Counted from the first letter of the stretch, positions 53,527 to 62,889 are shown. The stretch is DNA of 64,000 nucleotides from CAZCTC01 sp964501335 (GCA_964501335.1 CAZCTC010000008.1:106075-170074), one strand, 5' to 3'. A program made the numbers and translations. Notes: generated by a model from the sequence alone, not told the origin.

Positions 53527-53683
53527 CTGTCCTGAAAATAGGGCCAGAAAAAATCTACCGCCGAGGCGCAGAGGACACAGAGAAGAATTTAAAAATCTCC
53601 TCTCTTCCCTCTTTGTGATCTCTGCGTGCTCTGCGGTGAAATCTCCGCTCTTTTTCATCCTTCGGGGTGCCGCCCCCGGCCTT
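53527..53683. repeat. Reverse TATTTTCA ends and CGCAGAG-type repeat
   Basis: CTGTCCTGAAAATAG at 53527 and TTTTTCATCCTTCGGGGTGCC at 53652-53672 (shown split: TTTTTCATCC, TTCGGGGTGCC) are reverse element parts. Between them at 53555-53643 lies a GGCGCAGAGGACACAGAG...TCTGCGTGCTCTGCGGTGA inverted repeat. Confidence 0.8.
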
Positions 53684-53686
53684 GCC

Positions 53687-54002
53687 GCGTCCCGCAAATG
53701 ATTTTTTTCCAGTCAGGTACGCCGCGCGGGATGGCGAGAGAAAGTTTTTTGTTTATGTTTTCGCGGGCTTCAGAAAGCCCGCGAAAACATAGGCCTTTTC
53801 TAGAGCCGCCCCGGCTTTGTAACGTCCCGCAAATGATCTTTTCCCGGTCAGATACGACGCGCGGGATCGGGAGAGAGTTTTTTTGTTTATGTTTTGGTGC
53901 GCCTCAGAAGGCGCACCAAAACATGGGCTTTTCCAGAGCTGCCCCGGATGGAGAGATTTTTTGGGTATGTTTTGGCGGGTCTCAGAAAGCGCACCAAAAC
54001 AT
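53687..54002 (+). repeat. Two module A plus hairpin copies and one decayed hairpin
   Basis: Modules at 53687-53754 and 53819-53888. Hairpins at 53755-53790 (ATGTTTTCGCGGGCTT arms, CAGA) and 53889-53924 (ATGTTTTGGTGCGCCT arms, CAGA) are perfect. The hairpin at 53967-54002 has several mismatches in its arms. Confidence 0.85.
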
Positions 54003-54022
54003 GGGCTTTTCCAGAGCGGCCC

Positions 54023-54062
54023 GAGCGACGCCGAGAAAAATTTATTTTTCTCGGCGTCGCTC
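54023..54062. repeat. Perfect 18-bp-arm hairpin upstream of the AOR 3' end
   Basis: GAGCGACGCCGAGAAAAA, loop TTTA, and its complement. It ends in CTCTGCGTTCTCCG, a half copy of the CGCAGAG family. Confidence 0.8.
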
Positions 54063-54099
54063 TGCGTTCTCCGTGTCTTTGCCTTAAATCGGATCTTTT

Positions 54100-55854
54100 C
54101 TATACGTGATCGGCGAAATATTCCAGGGCGGTGCGCATAAAGGCTTCGTCGAAGGGACCGGCTGGAGCCGGGGTTTCGAAGATGCGGCCCGGGATGCGGA
54201 TCTGTTTCAGGTCGAAGCCTTCACGAATTTTGAAGGCGTTTTTGCGGTGCAGGGTGTCGGTGCCCAGGGCGGTGAGATCGTCGGCGGTCCGTTCCATGCC
54301 GGCGACGGCCAGCGCTTTGAGCACCAGCGGTTCGGTGTAGACTCCGCGGGCGAAGAGGCAGATCACCAGACTGGTGAGGACCTGTCGCCAGCGTTCCTCT
54401 GTCAGCAGTGATTGCGCCACTCCTTCCGGTGTAAGCTTTTCCCCTTTGGCCGCCGCTTTTTGATCCAGACTGTAGCCGGCGCTGTCGAGATGGCTGTGCC
54501 GGGCCCCCGTGAGATAGCCCAGATGGCCGGCCGGGCCGGTGTGATAGCCGGGCATTTCGTTGCCGCCGAAGGTGAGGGCGAATTCGGCGCCGCCGTATTG
54601 GGCGGCGGCGTAATCTGCGCCCCGGGCCAGCGCCCGATAGAAGTCGTTGGGCTGGCTGACGATCCGTTGAATGGCAGCGATGTAGGGTTCATGGGCGCCG
54701 AAAGCCAGTTCCAGTCCGTCGGTCTCGCGGGGGGTGATTACGCCCTTCTGTAACGCTTCGGTGGCCCAGGCCAGGGCAACGCCGGTGCTCATCACGTCGA
54801 GCCCCTGGATTTCGGTTTCGTCCATGATCTGGAGCATTCCTGGCACATCGGAGATCCCCAGCAGGCTGCCCGTGGCATAGATCGGTTCGTGGTCGTAGCC
54901 GACCAGATTGGTTTTGTAAAAATAGGGGTCGTGGGGATAGGCGGTGCGCAGGGTGGCAAGATGGATACAGGCGACGGGGCAGTGGGCGCAGGCGACCCGG
55001 CGGCCCAAATAGTCGGCGGCGATTTTCTCGCCCGAGATCGATTCGGCTCCTTCAAAACGGCCCGCTTGCAGATTGCAGGTGGGCAGGCCTCCGATTTCAT
55101 TCAAGGGCATGACGTTGATGGGGGTGCCCAGCTCGTGATATTTCTTCATCAGGGGCGAATCGGTGGCGGCTTTGAAAATTTCGTCGTAGACGGTGCGATA
55201 GGCTTTGCGATCGGAGACGGGAAGCGCCCTTCGGCCAGAAATGACCAGGGCTTTGAGTTGTTTGCTGCCGAAGACGGCGCCCAGTCCCAGGCGGCCGAAG
55301 TGGCGGTAGGTTTCGGCGATGACTCCGGCATAGGTGACTTTCTGCTCGCCGGCGCGGCCGATGCGCAGGATGGTGCGAGTGCCCGATCCGCCTTCCCGGT
55401 CCCGCAGGACGGAGCCGACGGTGTAGCTGCTGCGCATGCCCCAGAGGGCGGCGGCGTCGCGGAAGTAGACTGCATCGCCGTCGATGACCAGATAGACCGG
55501 CGTGACGCTGGCGCCGCGGATGACGACGGCACCGTAGCCGGCCATGCGCAGGGCGACGGCGCTGCGTCCGCCGGCGTGGCTTTCGCCCAGGTTGCCGGTA
55601 TGGGGCGATTTGAAGAAAGCGACAGTTTTGGAGGCCAGCGGGAAGAGTCCTACCAGCGGTCCGACGGCGAAGATGATCGGGGCGGCGGGGCTCAGGGGAT
55701 CGACGCCGGCAGGGCATTCTTCTTCCAGCAAACGGATGCCGACTCCGGTGCCGCCGAGCGCGACGTCGAAAAGGTCGGGCCGTTCGGTTACCCAGGAGCG
55801 GCGTTTGCCCAAATCGATGTAGAGCACTCTGACCAGCGGATCACCCTTGAGCAT
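54100..55854 (-). CDS. Aldehyde:ferredoxin oxidoreductase (tungsten/molybdopterin)
   Basis: A 584-aa enzyme of the AOR family. N-terminal bis-pterin domain with 'GGTGVGIRLLEEE' (about 34-46) and 'ASKTVAFFKSPHTGNLGESHAGG' region (about 72-95). The [4Fe-4S] ligands are the three Cys of 'CAHCPVACIHL' (about 288-296) and a fourth in 'VICLFARG' (about 497), as in the Pyrococcus enzyme. It probably oxidises an aldehyde to an acid with ferredoxin as acceptor; the true substrate is unknown. The start (ATG 55854) overlaps the ferredoxin gene upstream by 14 bases, so the two form one operon. No moaA or modABC gene is nearby. Confidence 0.92.
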   Translation of the reverse strand: MLKGDPLVRVLYIDLGKRRSWVTERPDLFDVALGGTGVGIRLLEEECPAGVDPLSPAAPIIFAVGPLVGLFPLASKTVAFFKSPHTGNLGESHAGGRSAVALRMAGYGAVVIRGASVTPVYLVIDGDAVYFRDAAALWGMRSSYTVGSVLRDREGGSGTRTILRIGRAGEQKVTYAGVIAETYRHFGRLGLGAVFGSKQLKALVISGRRALPVSDRKAYRTVYDEIFKAATDSPLMKKYHELGTPINVMPLNEIGGLPTCNLQAGRFEGAESISGEKIAADYLGRRVACAHCPVACIHLATLRTAYPHDPYFYKTNLVGYDHEPIYATGSLLGISDVPGMLQIMDETEIQGLDVMSTGVALAWATEALQKGVITPRETDGLELAFGAHEPYIAAIQRIVSQPNDFYRALARGADYAAAQYGGAEFALTFGGNEMPGYHTGPAGHLGYLTGARHSHLDSAGYSLDQKAAAKGEKLTPEGVAQSLLTEERWRQVLTSLVICLFARGVYTEPLVLKALAVAGMERTADDLTALGTDTLHRKNAFKIREGFDLKQIRIPGRIFETPAPAGPFDEAFMRTALEYFADHV

Positions 55855-56287
55855 CGTGGACCTCCTTTATCTCTTTAACCGGGGCGGTAATTTCTTCGAG
55901 CGCCAGCACTTCGTAAGGGCAGTAAGGGGCGCAGTAGCCGCAATAGACGCAGATTTGGGGCTTGTTCTCTTCGGTATCCCAGAAGACGGAGCCGAAAGGA
56001 CAGGCTTCGACGCAGTTGCCGCAGGCGATACAGAGTTCGGCTTTGAAGCGCACGCCGCCGCCTTCGCGGGGATAGAGGGCCTCGGTGGGGCAGACCCGGG
56101 CGCAGGGAGGATTGGCGCAGGCGCGGCAGACGACGACGACGAAGCCCCGGCGGATGCCGCCGGCGGATTTTACGCCGATGCAGGAGGCGGCCAGACCGCC
56201 TTCGCCCATGCGGCGGGCACAGGCAAACATGCAGGACTGGCATCCGACGCAACGATCGACATCAATGACGGAAAGTCGTTTTGCCAT
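55841..56287 (-). CDS. Four-cluster ferredoxin, AOR electron partner
   Basis: A 148-aa iron-sulfur protein with four CxxCxxC-type motifs: 'CVGCQSCMFAC' (about 13-23), 'CRACANPPCARVCP' (about 54-67), 'CIACGNCVEACP' (about 86-97) and 'CVYCGYCAPYCP' (about 112-123). This is an HycB/FdhB-like arrangement for four [4Fe-4S] clusters. It overlaps the AOR gene, so it is very likely the electron-transfer subunit. The final partner, such as a hydrogenase or NAD(P) reductase, is not encoded here. Start ATG at 56287. Confidence 0.92.
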   Translation of the reverse strand: MAKRLSVIDVDRCVGCQSCMFACARRMGEGGLAASCIGVKSAGGIRRGFVVVVCRACANPPCARVCPTEALYPREGGGVRFKAELCIACGNCVEACPFGSVFWDTEENKPQICVYCGYCAPYCPYEVLALEEITAPVKEIKEVHDAQG

Positions 56288-56320
56288 AATGATCTCCAGT
56301 AGACAGTATAAAGCGGGTTT

Positions 56321-56500
56321 TTAGCGTCCCGCAAGAAGCTTTTGTTCGGCCCGAAACGACGCGCGGGATAGGGGCGAAAAACTTTTTAGGGGTGTTTTTG
56401 CGCGCATTCTTATGCGCGCAAAAACACCAACAAAAAACTCTCTCTGCCTGTCCGGCGCGGCGTTCTTTGCCTGGCCCGGGCCGGTTGCGGGGCGCGAAAA
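56321..56500. repeat. Symmetric composite: module A, hairpin, reverse module A
   Basis: Forward module at 56321-56390, hairpin at 56391-56428 (17-bp arms, TCTT loop) and reverse module at 56429-56500. It is the only copy in the window with the module on both sides, which suggests what the complete element looks like. It fills the 56288-56555 gap. Confidence 0.85.
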
Positions 56501-56555
56501 CAGTTTTCAATTTATGCGTATGAACAGCGGTAGGTCTCAAGGGTACCGTCGAAAA

Positions 56556-57116
56556 TTACAGAATGGATTCGCAGCGCAGCAGGCAGTAGGCGCTGAGGGC
56601 ATCGACGATGGTGCCGTCGCGGGCCATTTCCAATGCCCGGGCTTTCGGTAAGGGATGGATTTCGATCTTTTCCCAGAGTTCGGGATCGGCCTGGCTTAAT
56701 TGCACATCCCAGGCGATGAAGAGGTGCATTTCCATATCCAACAGGCCGATGCCGGGGCGGAAGGTGTTGAGCTGCTGCCAGCGTTCTGAGGTTCCGCCGA
56801 CTTCCTGGTGAAGTTCACGTTGGGCGGCGCCCAGCCAGTCGTCGCCGATATAGTCATGCGTTCCGCCTGCCGGAAGTTCCCAGAACCAGGCATCGGCGAT
56901 GTAGCGGTACTGGCGGATCAGGACGATCTCACCGGCGGAGGTCACCGGGAGGATGAAGACGGCCGGTCGTTTTTCTTCGACGTAGGCGAAGGGCTGTTCG
57001 TGGCCGTCGGGCCAGCGCAGCAGGTCCTGGCGCACGGAGAAGACGGGATGTTGGAAGGGGTAACGGGTTTCCAGTAATTGCCAGCCGTAGCGTTGAGCAT
57101 TAGGTTTGTCGTTCAT
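56556..57116 (-). CDS. Nudix hydrolase with an altered Nudix box
   Basis: A 186-aa protein. The ATG at 57116 follows GGGACC; a longer upstream frame runs into the neighbouring hairpin and is ignored. The fold begins around residue 43 ('RPAVFILPVT', 'IVLIRQYRYIADAWFWELPAGG'), which is typical of ADP-sugar pyrophosphatases. The Nudix box at about 85-110 is degenerate: the usual R-E-U-x-E-E-x-G-U appears as 'RELHQEVGG', so one of two metal-binding glutamates is Gln, and the earlier conserved Glu is Asp. Activity may be altered. It shares a strand with, and lies just upstream of, the GH31 gene, separated by a hairpin. Confidence 0.82.
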   Translation of the reverse strand: MNDKPNAQRYGWQLLETRYPFQHPVFSVRQDLLRWPDGHEQPFAYVEEKRPAVFILPVTSAGEIVLIRQYRYIADAWFWELPAGGTHDYIGDDWLGAAQRELHQEVGGTSERWQQLNTFRPGIGLLDMEMHLFIAWDVQLSQADPELWEKIEIHPLPKARALEMARDGTIVDALSAYCLLRCESIL

Positions 57117-57130
57117 TTCCAGGTCCCTTT

Positions 57131-57171
57131 TTATATTTTCGCGCGCCCTTCTGGGGCGCGCGAAAATATAA
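57131..57171. repeat. Hairpin between the Nudix and GH31 genes
   Basis: Arms TTATATTTTCGCGCGCCC and complement, about 5-nt loop. T-tract 5', A-tract 3'. Confidence 0.85.
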
Positions 57172-57177
57172 GCAAAG

Positions 57178-59676
57178 TTATAACGTGATTTCCAGCCGGT
57201 CGAAGGGCGGTACGCCGAGGCGGACGGTGTGTTGCAGGGGGTCGATTTCGGCGATGCCGAATTCCTTGCCGTCGGCCAGGATTTTGCTCGGGACACGTCC
57301 CAGACCGCGCAGAAGCAGTTCGATGTGATGGTAGGGCGGCTTGTAGGAGCCCTCTTTTTCCCAGATGATTTCCAGATGGGTTTCGGTGTGCTTCAGGATG
57401 AAGCGGTTGACGCGGCATTCTCCTTGTTGATAGCCGAAGCCATCGCCGGCGTCTTCATAGAGCCAGGAGACCGATTCTCCCGGGGCGGTGAGCGGATAGA
57501 CGGCCAGCCGCAGGAATTTGTCGGGGCGCTGCTCGACGCTGGGGCCGATGTCGCCCATGGGGAGCACCGTGCCGGCGCGGACCAGCAGGGGGAGGGTTTC
57601 CAGCGGGGCAAAGCATTCAACCCGGCCAGGGCCGGTGAGATGTTCGTGCGTCCAGAAATCAAACCAGTCTCCGGGGGGCAGGGCGACGCTGCGGGTGGTG
57701 GCGCCGGCCTCGCAGATCGGTGCGACGAGCAGGGCGTCGCCGCAGAGGAAAGCGTCATCGACTTTCCAGAGGTCCGGGACTTCCGGGGCGGCCCAGCCCA
57801 GCGGGCGGGCCAGCGGCCAGCCGCGGGTGGTCATCTGCCAGACGGCGGTGTAGAGATAGGGCAGCAATTCGTACCTCATCTGGATGAAACGGCGGACGAT
57901 GGTGAGGTAGGGTTCGCCGTAGCTCCAGGGTTCCTGATCGGGGGAGTTGATTTCGGTGTGGGCGCGGAAGAAGGGCAGGAAGGCGCTCATTTGAATCCAG
58001 CGGGTGAAGAGTTCGCCGTCGGCGGTGCCGATGAAGCCGCCGGTATCCGGGCCGGTAAAGCTCACGCCTGAGAGGCCCAGGTTGAGGATCATGGCGACGG
58101 TGCTGCGCATCGATTCCCAGGTGCTCTGGTTGTCGCCCATCCAGGAGGTGGCGTGGCGTTGCACGCCGGCCCAGCCCGAGCGGGTGATGACGACCGGGCG
58201 ATGGTCGGGGTCCAGTTTGCGCAGTCCTTCGGTCGAGGCTCGGGCCATTTGCATCCCGTAGAGGTTGTGGCCTTCGCGGTGGTCGCCGCCGCGGCCTTCC
58301 AGGCTGTGGTGGACCACGTCGGGCATGGTGGCTTCCCCTTTTTTCGAGGAGAAAACCGCCGGTTCGTTCATATCGTTCCAGTAGCCGGCCAGCCCGTTTT
58401 CGACCAGGGGGCGATATTGTTCGCCCCACCAGCTGCGGGCCTGGGGATCGGTGAAGTCGGGGAAGGCGCATTCGCCGGGCCAGACCGGGCCGATGAAGGT
58501 TTTGTTGTTGGGTAGCTGGCAGAAGGCTTTGGCGGTCAGGCCGCTGCGGTAGACGGGGTAGTTGGAATCCTGCTTGATGCCGGGGTCGATGATGGCGACC
58601 AGTTTGATCCCCTGTTTGCGCAGGTCGGCGATCAGCCCTTTGGGATTGGGGAAGCGTTCCTTATCCCAGGTGAAGACCCGGTAGCCTTCCATATAGTGGA
58701 TGTCGAGGTGGATGGCGTCGCAGGGAATTTCGTGGGTGCGGAAATCCTCGGCCAGTTTGCGGATGCGGGCTTCGGGGTAATAGGACCAGCGCGACTGTTG
58801 ATAGCCCAACATCCAGAGGGGCGGCAGGCTGTGGCGGCCGGTCAGTTCGGTGTAGCGTTCCAGAAGCTGCGCCGGGGTGCCGGTCGTTACGTAGTAGCGG
58901 AGCAGGCCGCCCTGGAAGGTGTGCACGGCGGCGTCAGGATTGGCGGCACCCAGGTCGAATTCGGCTTTGAAGGGATTTTCGTAGAAGGTGAGGAAGGAGG
59001 GTCCGCCGGGGATCAGGCCGATGTAGACCGGGATGTTCATGTGGATCGGTTCGTCACCGGGGGCATAGCCGGAAGGGTCGGTGTTCCAGAGAATGTGGCT
59101 GCGGCCGCGTCGTTCCCAGGGGGTGGCTTTTTCGCCGAGGCCGAAGCAATGTTCGTTCTTCTGTAGGGCGGTGGCATGGCGCAGCAGGCCGTTGGATTGG
59201 AAGGCGACTTCGCGGTCGGTGCGCAGGCGGCGGCCGGCGCCGTCGTAAAGGGTCAGCAGGGTGGTGTTGCGCTCGATCTCGACGGTCAGGCCGCTGCTTT
59301 GCAGGCGGATTGTGCCGGCATCCTCGGTATGGGTCAGTTCGACGGCCTGCCATTCCTCGTCGGTTTTGGCGATGGCGTAGGGCGGCGGGAGTGGGGTGGG
59401 GTCGCCGGCCGGCCGGTATTGGACGCGGATCAGGTCGGCGGCGAGGAAGATGATTTCCAGGGTGGCGTTTTCCGTCTCAAAGGAGGCTCCGCGAGGGGTT
59501 GGGGACCATTTTTTGAGCGCGCCGGGTCTTTTCCATTCGAGGGGAGTGGTGATGCGGGGTTTGCTCCAGCGGGATTCGCTTTGGGCTTTGCGATAGGAGT
59601 AAGCGGCCGCCAGATAGATGTTTTTGAGGGGGACGGCTTTCAGGATACTTTGGATGTTGCGTAACATGGTCGGCAT
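57178..59676 (-). CDS. Glycoside hydrolase family 31 (alpha-glucosidase-like)
   Basis: An 832-aa protein starting at the ATG at 59676 after CGGAGGA. It has an N-terminal galactose-mutarotase-like region, then a (beta/alpha)8 barrel (about 300-620) with the nucleophile Asp (about 435) in 'WNDMNEPAVF' and the acid/base Asp (about 513) in 'SWMGDNQSTW'. A C-terminal beta-sandwich of DUF5110 type follows (about 690-830, 'VAPICEAGATTRSVALP'). GH31 enzymes release alpha-linked glucose or xylose from oligosaccharides; the substrate is unknown. There is no signal peptide, so it is probably cytoplasmic. No sugar transporter or regulator gene is adjacent. Confidence 0.93.
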   Translation of the reverse strand: MPTMLRNIQSILKAVPLKNIYLAAAYSYRKAQSESRWSKPRITTPLEWKRPGALKKWSPTPRGASFETENATLEIIFLAADLIRVQYRPAGDPTPLPPPYAIAKTDEEWQAVELTHTEDAGTIRLQSSGLTVEIERNTTLLTLYDGAGRRLRTDREVAFQSNGLLRHATALQKNEHCFGLGEKATPWERRGRSHILWNTDPSGYAPGDEPIHMNIPVYIGLIPGGPSFLTFYENPFKAEFDLGAANPDAAVHTFQGGLLRYYVTTGTPAQLLERYTELTGRHSLPPLWMLGYQQSRWSYYPEARIRKLAEDFRTHEIPCDAIHLDIHYMEGYRVFTWDKERFPNPKGLIADLRKQGIKLVAIIDPGIKQDSNYPVYRSGLTAKAFCQLPNNKTFIGPVWPGECAFPDFTDPQARSWWGEQYRPLVENGLAGYWNDMNEPAVFSSKKGEATMPDVVHHSLEGRGGDHREGHNLYGMQMARASTEGLRKLDPDHRPVVITRSGWAGVQRHATSWMGDNQSTWESMRSTVAMILNLGLSGVSFTGPDTGGFIGTADGELFTRWIQMSAFLPFFRAHTEINSPDQEPWSYGEPYLTIVRRFIQMRYELLPYLYTAVWQMTTRGWPLARPLGWAAPEVPDLWKVDDAFLCGDALLVAPICEAGATTRSVALPPGDWFDFWTHEHLTGPGRVECFAPLETLPLLVRAGTVLPMGDIGPSVEQRPDKFLRLAVYPLTAPGESVSWLYEDAGDGFGYQQGECRVNRFILKHTETHLEIIWEKEGSYKPPYHHIELLLRGLGRVPSKILADGKEFGIAEIDPLQHTVRLGVPPFDRLEITL

Positions 59677-59798
59677 AGTTCCTCCGTTGATTGGGTTGGC
59701 AGAGGAATTTTAACACTGATTATTTAAGGCGCCACTGCGCCGGGGGCAGAGTTTTTTTGATTTGAGCGGTTGTTGGTTTGCGTAGATTAGAAATAGTT

Positions 59799-59993
59799 TT
59801 TGCGCCCCGCAACCGGTACTTTCCTGGTAAAAAGCGACGCGCTGGATGGGAAAAAAGAGTTATTTTTTTATTCATTTTTCGGCGGCTTTCTGAAGCCGCC
59901 GAAAAATGGGCTTTTTCCAGACCAATCGCACAGGTTGGAGTTTTATGGATTTTTTCTCTGCGCTTTCGGCGTCTTTGCGGTGAAATTTGTCTA
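59799..59993 (+). repeat. Module A plus hairpin, and half CGCAGAG repeat
   Basis: Module at 59799-59872 and hairpin at 59873-59908 (CATTTTTCGGCGGCTT arms, TCTG loop). At 59950-59993 lies TTCTCTGCGCTTTCGGCG...TTTGCGGTGAAATTT. This accounts for most of 59677-59990; no gene is seen. Confidence 0.85.
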
Positions 59994-62564
59994 TAGGGCC
60001 TGGTAGGCGGGAAGGTAGATAGGGACGGAGCCGTTGGCGGTGAGTTCCCAGACGGGGAACCAGGCCAGGCCGCAGTAGCGGATTTCCACATCTTGCTGGC
60101 GGGGGCGAATGGGGATTTCCCGAACCTGTTCCAGGATGCCATCCCATTTGCGGGCCACGACATCCAGCGCGCCGGCCAGCTCTTTTTCGATCTGTTTCCG
60201 TTCGGCGCGGAAGGTTTTGAGCGCCTGCACCGATTCATCGATGTCGGCTTCCAGCTGTTGGACGAGGCGGCGCTGGCGCGAGGCCTGCGAGAAGACGCGA
60301 CGGGTGCGTCCGGTGACGAATCCCAGCACCGATTCCGCGCCGCTGAAGAATTCTTCCCGTTTGCGTTCGGAGAGTTGATCTTCTTCCCCTTCCATTTCCA
60401 GCTCTTCTTTGTGGATCTTGTCGTCGACGCGGACGAGTTGTTTGTCGAAGCGGTCGCGGACGATCTGCTGTTCGGCCTGTTTGCGGCGTTCCATTTCGGC
60501 GCGGCAGCGTTCCAGGAAGGCGCGCTTGCCTTCGTCGGGCCGGCTGTAGATGTCGAGGGTGGGGGAGTGCCAGATGGTGAGGTGAGCGCTGCGCAGCAGG
60601 TGGGCTTTGAAGGTCTGGTTCCAGCGTTTGTAGGCGGCGGGCTGGCTGAGGCTGCGGGGCAGCGGGGTGTAATCGCCTTCGGGCGGTTGAGAGATCATAT
60701 CTTCGGTGCGGGCCACGATCAACTGGCCCTGTTCCCAGCCGATGCTCCAGGTTTCTTCGGCTGATTCGAGTTTCCAGGCCTGTTGGGTGGTCAGGGTGAC
60801 GGCGGCTTTTTCGTGGAAGTAATGGATCACGCCGATGCCCAGCAGGACCGGCTGGAGGAGCATCCGGATTTGCATATTGGCGGGCAGGGGCTGCCCGGTG
60901 GTTTCGCGGTGGCGTTGCAGGGCGCGGGCGGCGGTGAAGGTGGGCGGGAAGAAGACCTGCGGGATTTGGGGGTCGACGGCGGTCGGGGCCGGCGGTGCTA
61001 CCGGGGCCGGGGCCGGCGGAGGCGTGATCGGAGTGGGCGCCGGGGCCTGGACAGTGTAGTTAATGACCGGGGTGGGTTGGGGGATCGGCGTTACGGCGGC
61101 GATGGTGGGGGCCGGGCTGGCTGTCGGGAGCGGCATGACGGCGGCCGGCGGGAGGGCGGGGGCGGTCGGCGCGGCGAGCTGGCGCACCTCGGCCGCGGTG
61201 AGCGGTCCTCGCAGGTAGGAGAGAGCCCAGCGGCTGCCGAAGAATTGCACGGAGCCGGCGCGGGCGTTGTGCAGCAGGAAGGTGCGGGATTTCAGCCGCC
61301 CGAGGGCCTGGGCCATGGTGGTGGAATCGAGGCCGGATTCGGCCAGCACTCCTTCCATCCCTTCCAGGACGCGGGATTTGTCGCGTTCGGTGCGTAAGGC
61401 TCCGACGATCCAGGCGCCGATGTTGCCCAGCCCTTTGTAGTCCAGGTCGGCCGGGTTCTGGGTGGCGAGCAGCAGGCCGAGCCCGGCGGCGCGGGCCTGT
61501 TTGACCAGCGACATCAACGGGGCTTTGGTGGGGGGATTGGCCGGATAGGGCGGCAGATAGCCGTAGAGTTCATCGAAGTAGAGCAGGGCGCGCAGGGTTT
61601 GCGCGCCGGCGCTCTGGCGGACCCAGGCGCGCAGTTCTTCCAGAAAGAGGGTAATGAAGAACTGGCGTTGCTCTTCGGGCAGATGGGCCAAGTAGAAGAC
61701 GCAGGCGCGGGGGCGGGGCGGGTTGTCGGGCGTGGCCTGAGTCCAGAGGAAGCGGGCGATATCGAGCGGTTCCCCGTCACGCCAGAGGGCGAAGCCGGGG
61801 GCGGCGATGAGATTGTTCAGGGTGAGGGCCAGGTCGAAGCGTTCTTTCTGGGGATAGAAGCTTTCCAGATCGAAGACGCCGATCTGTTGCACGGGAGGCT
61901 GCTGGACCATGCGGATCAGGGCGGGCAGTTCGAGGGCGCCTTGCTGTTCCCAGGAATAGCGGATGAGGGTGGTGATGAGGATATGTTCGCGGCTGCGCAG
62001 CGGGTCGGCATTCACGCCGGCGAGGCCGAGGAGGGCGGAGGCGAGGCCCTGGGCGCGCAGGGCGAGTTCGTCGGGATCGTTCTGCGGCGGGGCGCTGAAG
62101 CGGGCCAGCAGGTCCACGGGGCGGCCGCTGCGGGAGCCGGGGGTGTAGAGGGCCAGATCGACGGTCTGGCGGAGGCGGGCGATGTGGTCGGGCGTGAGAT
62201 CCCATTCGGCCAGGCCGGTGCGGGCGCGGTCGGCCAGTTCGGCGGCGGCCTGTTCGGGGGTCTGGTCCTGGCGACGGGCGGCATCGGCATCAACCCAGGG
62301 AAGGAAATCGGCCGGGGCGAGGTCGGGGAAGGTGAGGAGCAGGTTGGCGAGGTCGCCTTTGACGTCGAGCAGCAGGACGGGGAGCCCCTGCCGGAGGATT
62401 TCTTCCACGATGACGAGGCCCATGCCGGTTTTTCCGCTGCCGGTCATCCCTAAGAGCAAGGCGTGGGTGGTGAGATGATCGATGGGGTAAAGCAGCGGTT
62501 CGGGGGTGAGGTGGCCCTGGTCGTCGAGTTTGCGTCCAAGGTAAAGCTGTCCGCGATCGTCCAT
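59991..62564 (-). CDS. HerA-like ATPase (DUF87/FtsK-HerA superfamily)
   Basis: An 857-aa protein. The N-terminal ATPase core has Walker A 'GMTGSGKT' (Lys45), Walker B 'RALLYFDELYGYLP' (about 335-345) and a sensor-like 'LLLATQNPADLDYKGLGNI'. A Pro/Ala/Thr-rich linker (about 445-535) joins it to a C-terminal region with a coiled coil (about 655-815, rich in Arg/Glu/Lys/Gln). HerA relatives translocate DNA or protein as hexamers. The combination with a long linker and coiled coil suggests a modular machine, but no nuclease or partner is encoded next to it. Start ATG at 62564 (GGAGGAACTTAA upstream). It overlaps the CGCAGAG fragment at its 3' end. Confidence 0.85.
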   Translation of the reverse strand: MDDRGQLYLGRKLDDQGHLTPEPLLYPIDHLTTHALLLGMTGSGKTGMGLVIVEEILRQGLPVLLLDVKGDLANLLLTFPDLAPADFLPWVDADAARRQDQTPEQAAAELADRARTGLAEWDLTPDHIARLRQTVDLALYTPGSRSGRPVDLLARFSAPPQNDPDELALRAQGLASALLGLAGVNADPLRSREHILITTLIRYSWEQQGALELPALIRMVQQPPVQQIGVFDLESFYPQKERFDLALTLNNLIAAPGFALWRDGEPLDIARFLWTQATPDNPPRPRACVFYLAHLPEEQRQFFITLFLEELRAWVRQSAGAQTLRALLYFDELYGYLPPYPANPPTKAPLMSLVKQARAAGLGLLLATQNPADLDYKGLGNIGAWIVGALRTERDKSRVLEGMEGVLAESGLDSTTMAQALGRLKSRTFLLHNARAGSVQFFGSRWALSYLRGPLTAAEVRQLAAPTAPALPPAAVMPLPTASPAPTIAAVTPIPQPTPVINYTVQAPAPTPITPPPAPAPVAPPAPTAVDPQIPQVFFPPTFTAARALQRHRETTGQPLPANMQIRMLLQPVLLGIGVIHYFHEKAAVTLTTQQAWKLESAEETWSIGWEQGQLIVARTEDMISQPPEGDYTPLPRSLSQPAAYKRWNQTFKAHLLRSAHLTIWHSPTLDIYSRPDEGKRAFLERCRAEMERRKQAEQQIVRDRFDKQLVRVDDKIHKEELEMEGEEDQLSERKREEFFSGAESVLGFVTGRTRRVFSQASRQRRLVQQLEADIDESVQALKTFRAERKQIEKELAGALDVVARKWDGILEQVREIPIRPRQQDVEIRYCGLAWFPVWELTANGSVPIYLPAYQAL

Positions 62565-62641
62565 AAGTTAAGTTCCTCCGGCCTGCGATATTTTATCGGG
62601 GTTAATTATACGGCATGTGGGGGGCATTTCAATCTGTGTTT

Positions 62642-62752
62642 TTAGCGTCCCGCAAAAGGTGTTTTCCCGGTGAAAAACGACGCGCTGGATGGGGGGAGAG
62701 AGTTATTTTTTATTCATATTTTGGGCGGCTTCAGAAAGCCGCCCAAAATATG
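62642..62752 (+). repeat. Module A plus hairpin (copy at 62.7 kb)
   Basis: Module at 62642-62714 and hairpin at 62715-62752 with 17-bp arms (CATATTTTGGGCGGCTT) and a CAGA loop. Compared with copy 1, CGG is replaced by GGG in one arm and CCG by CCC in the other. Confidence 0.88.
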
Positions 62753-62830
62753 GGCTTTTTTTCAGACTAACCGCCCAGGTCGGTTTTTTCTCTCGCTGGT
62801 TTCTTGGGGGCGATGCACGGTTGGGGTTTC

Positions 62831-62858
62831 TTGACAAAAACAGGGTTTCGGATAAAAT
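62831..62858 (+). promoter_or_regulatory. tRNA-Leu promoter
   Basis: TTGACA (62831-62836), 16-bp spacer and TAAAAT (62853-62858), 31 bp before the tRNA. Confidence 0.85.
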
Positions 62859-62889
62859 AACACTCGTCCAAACGGACAGTAAGCAGCGA

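Noticed and set aside
59720..60238. A 172-aa frame on the minus strand overlapping the HerA-like gene
   Set aside because: It overlaps the HerA-like coding region in another frame and continues into a repeat.
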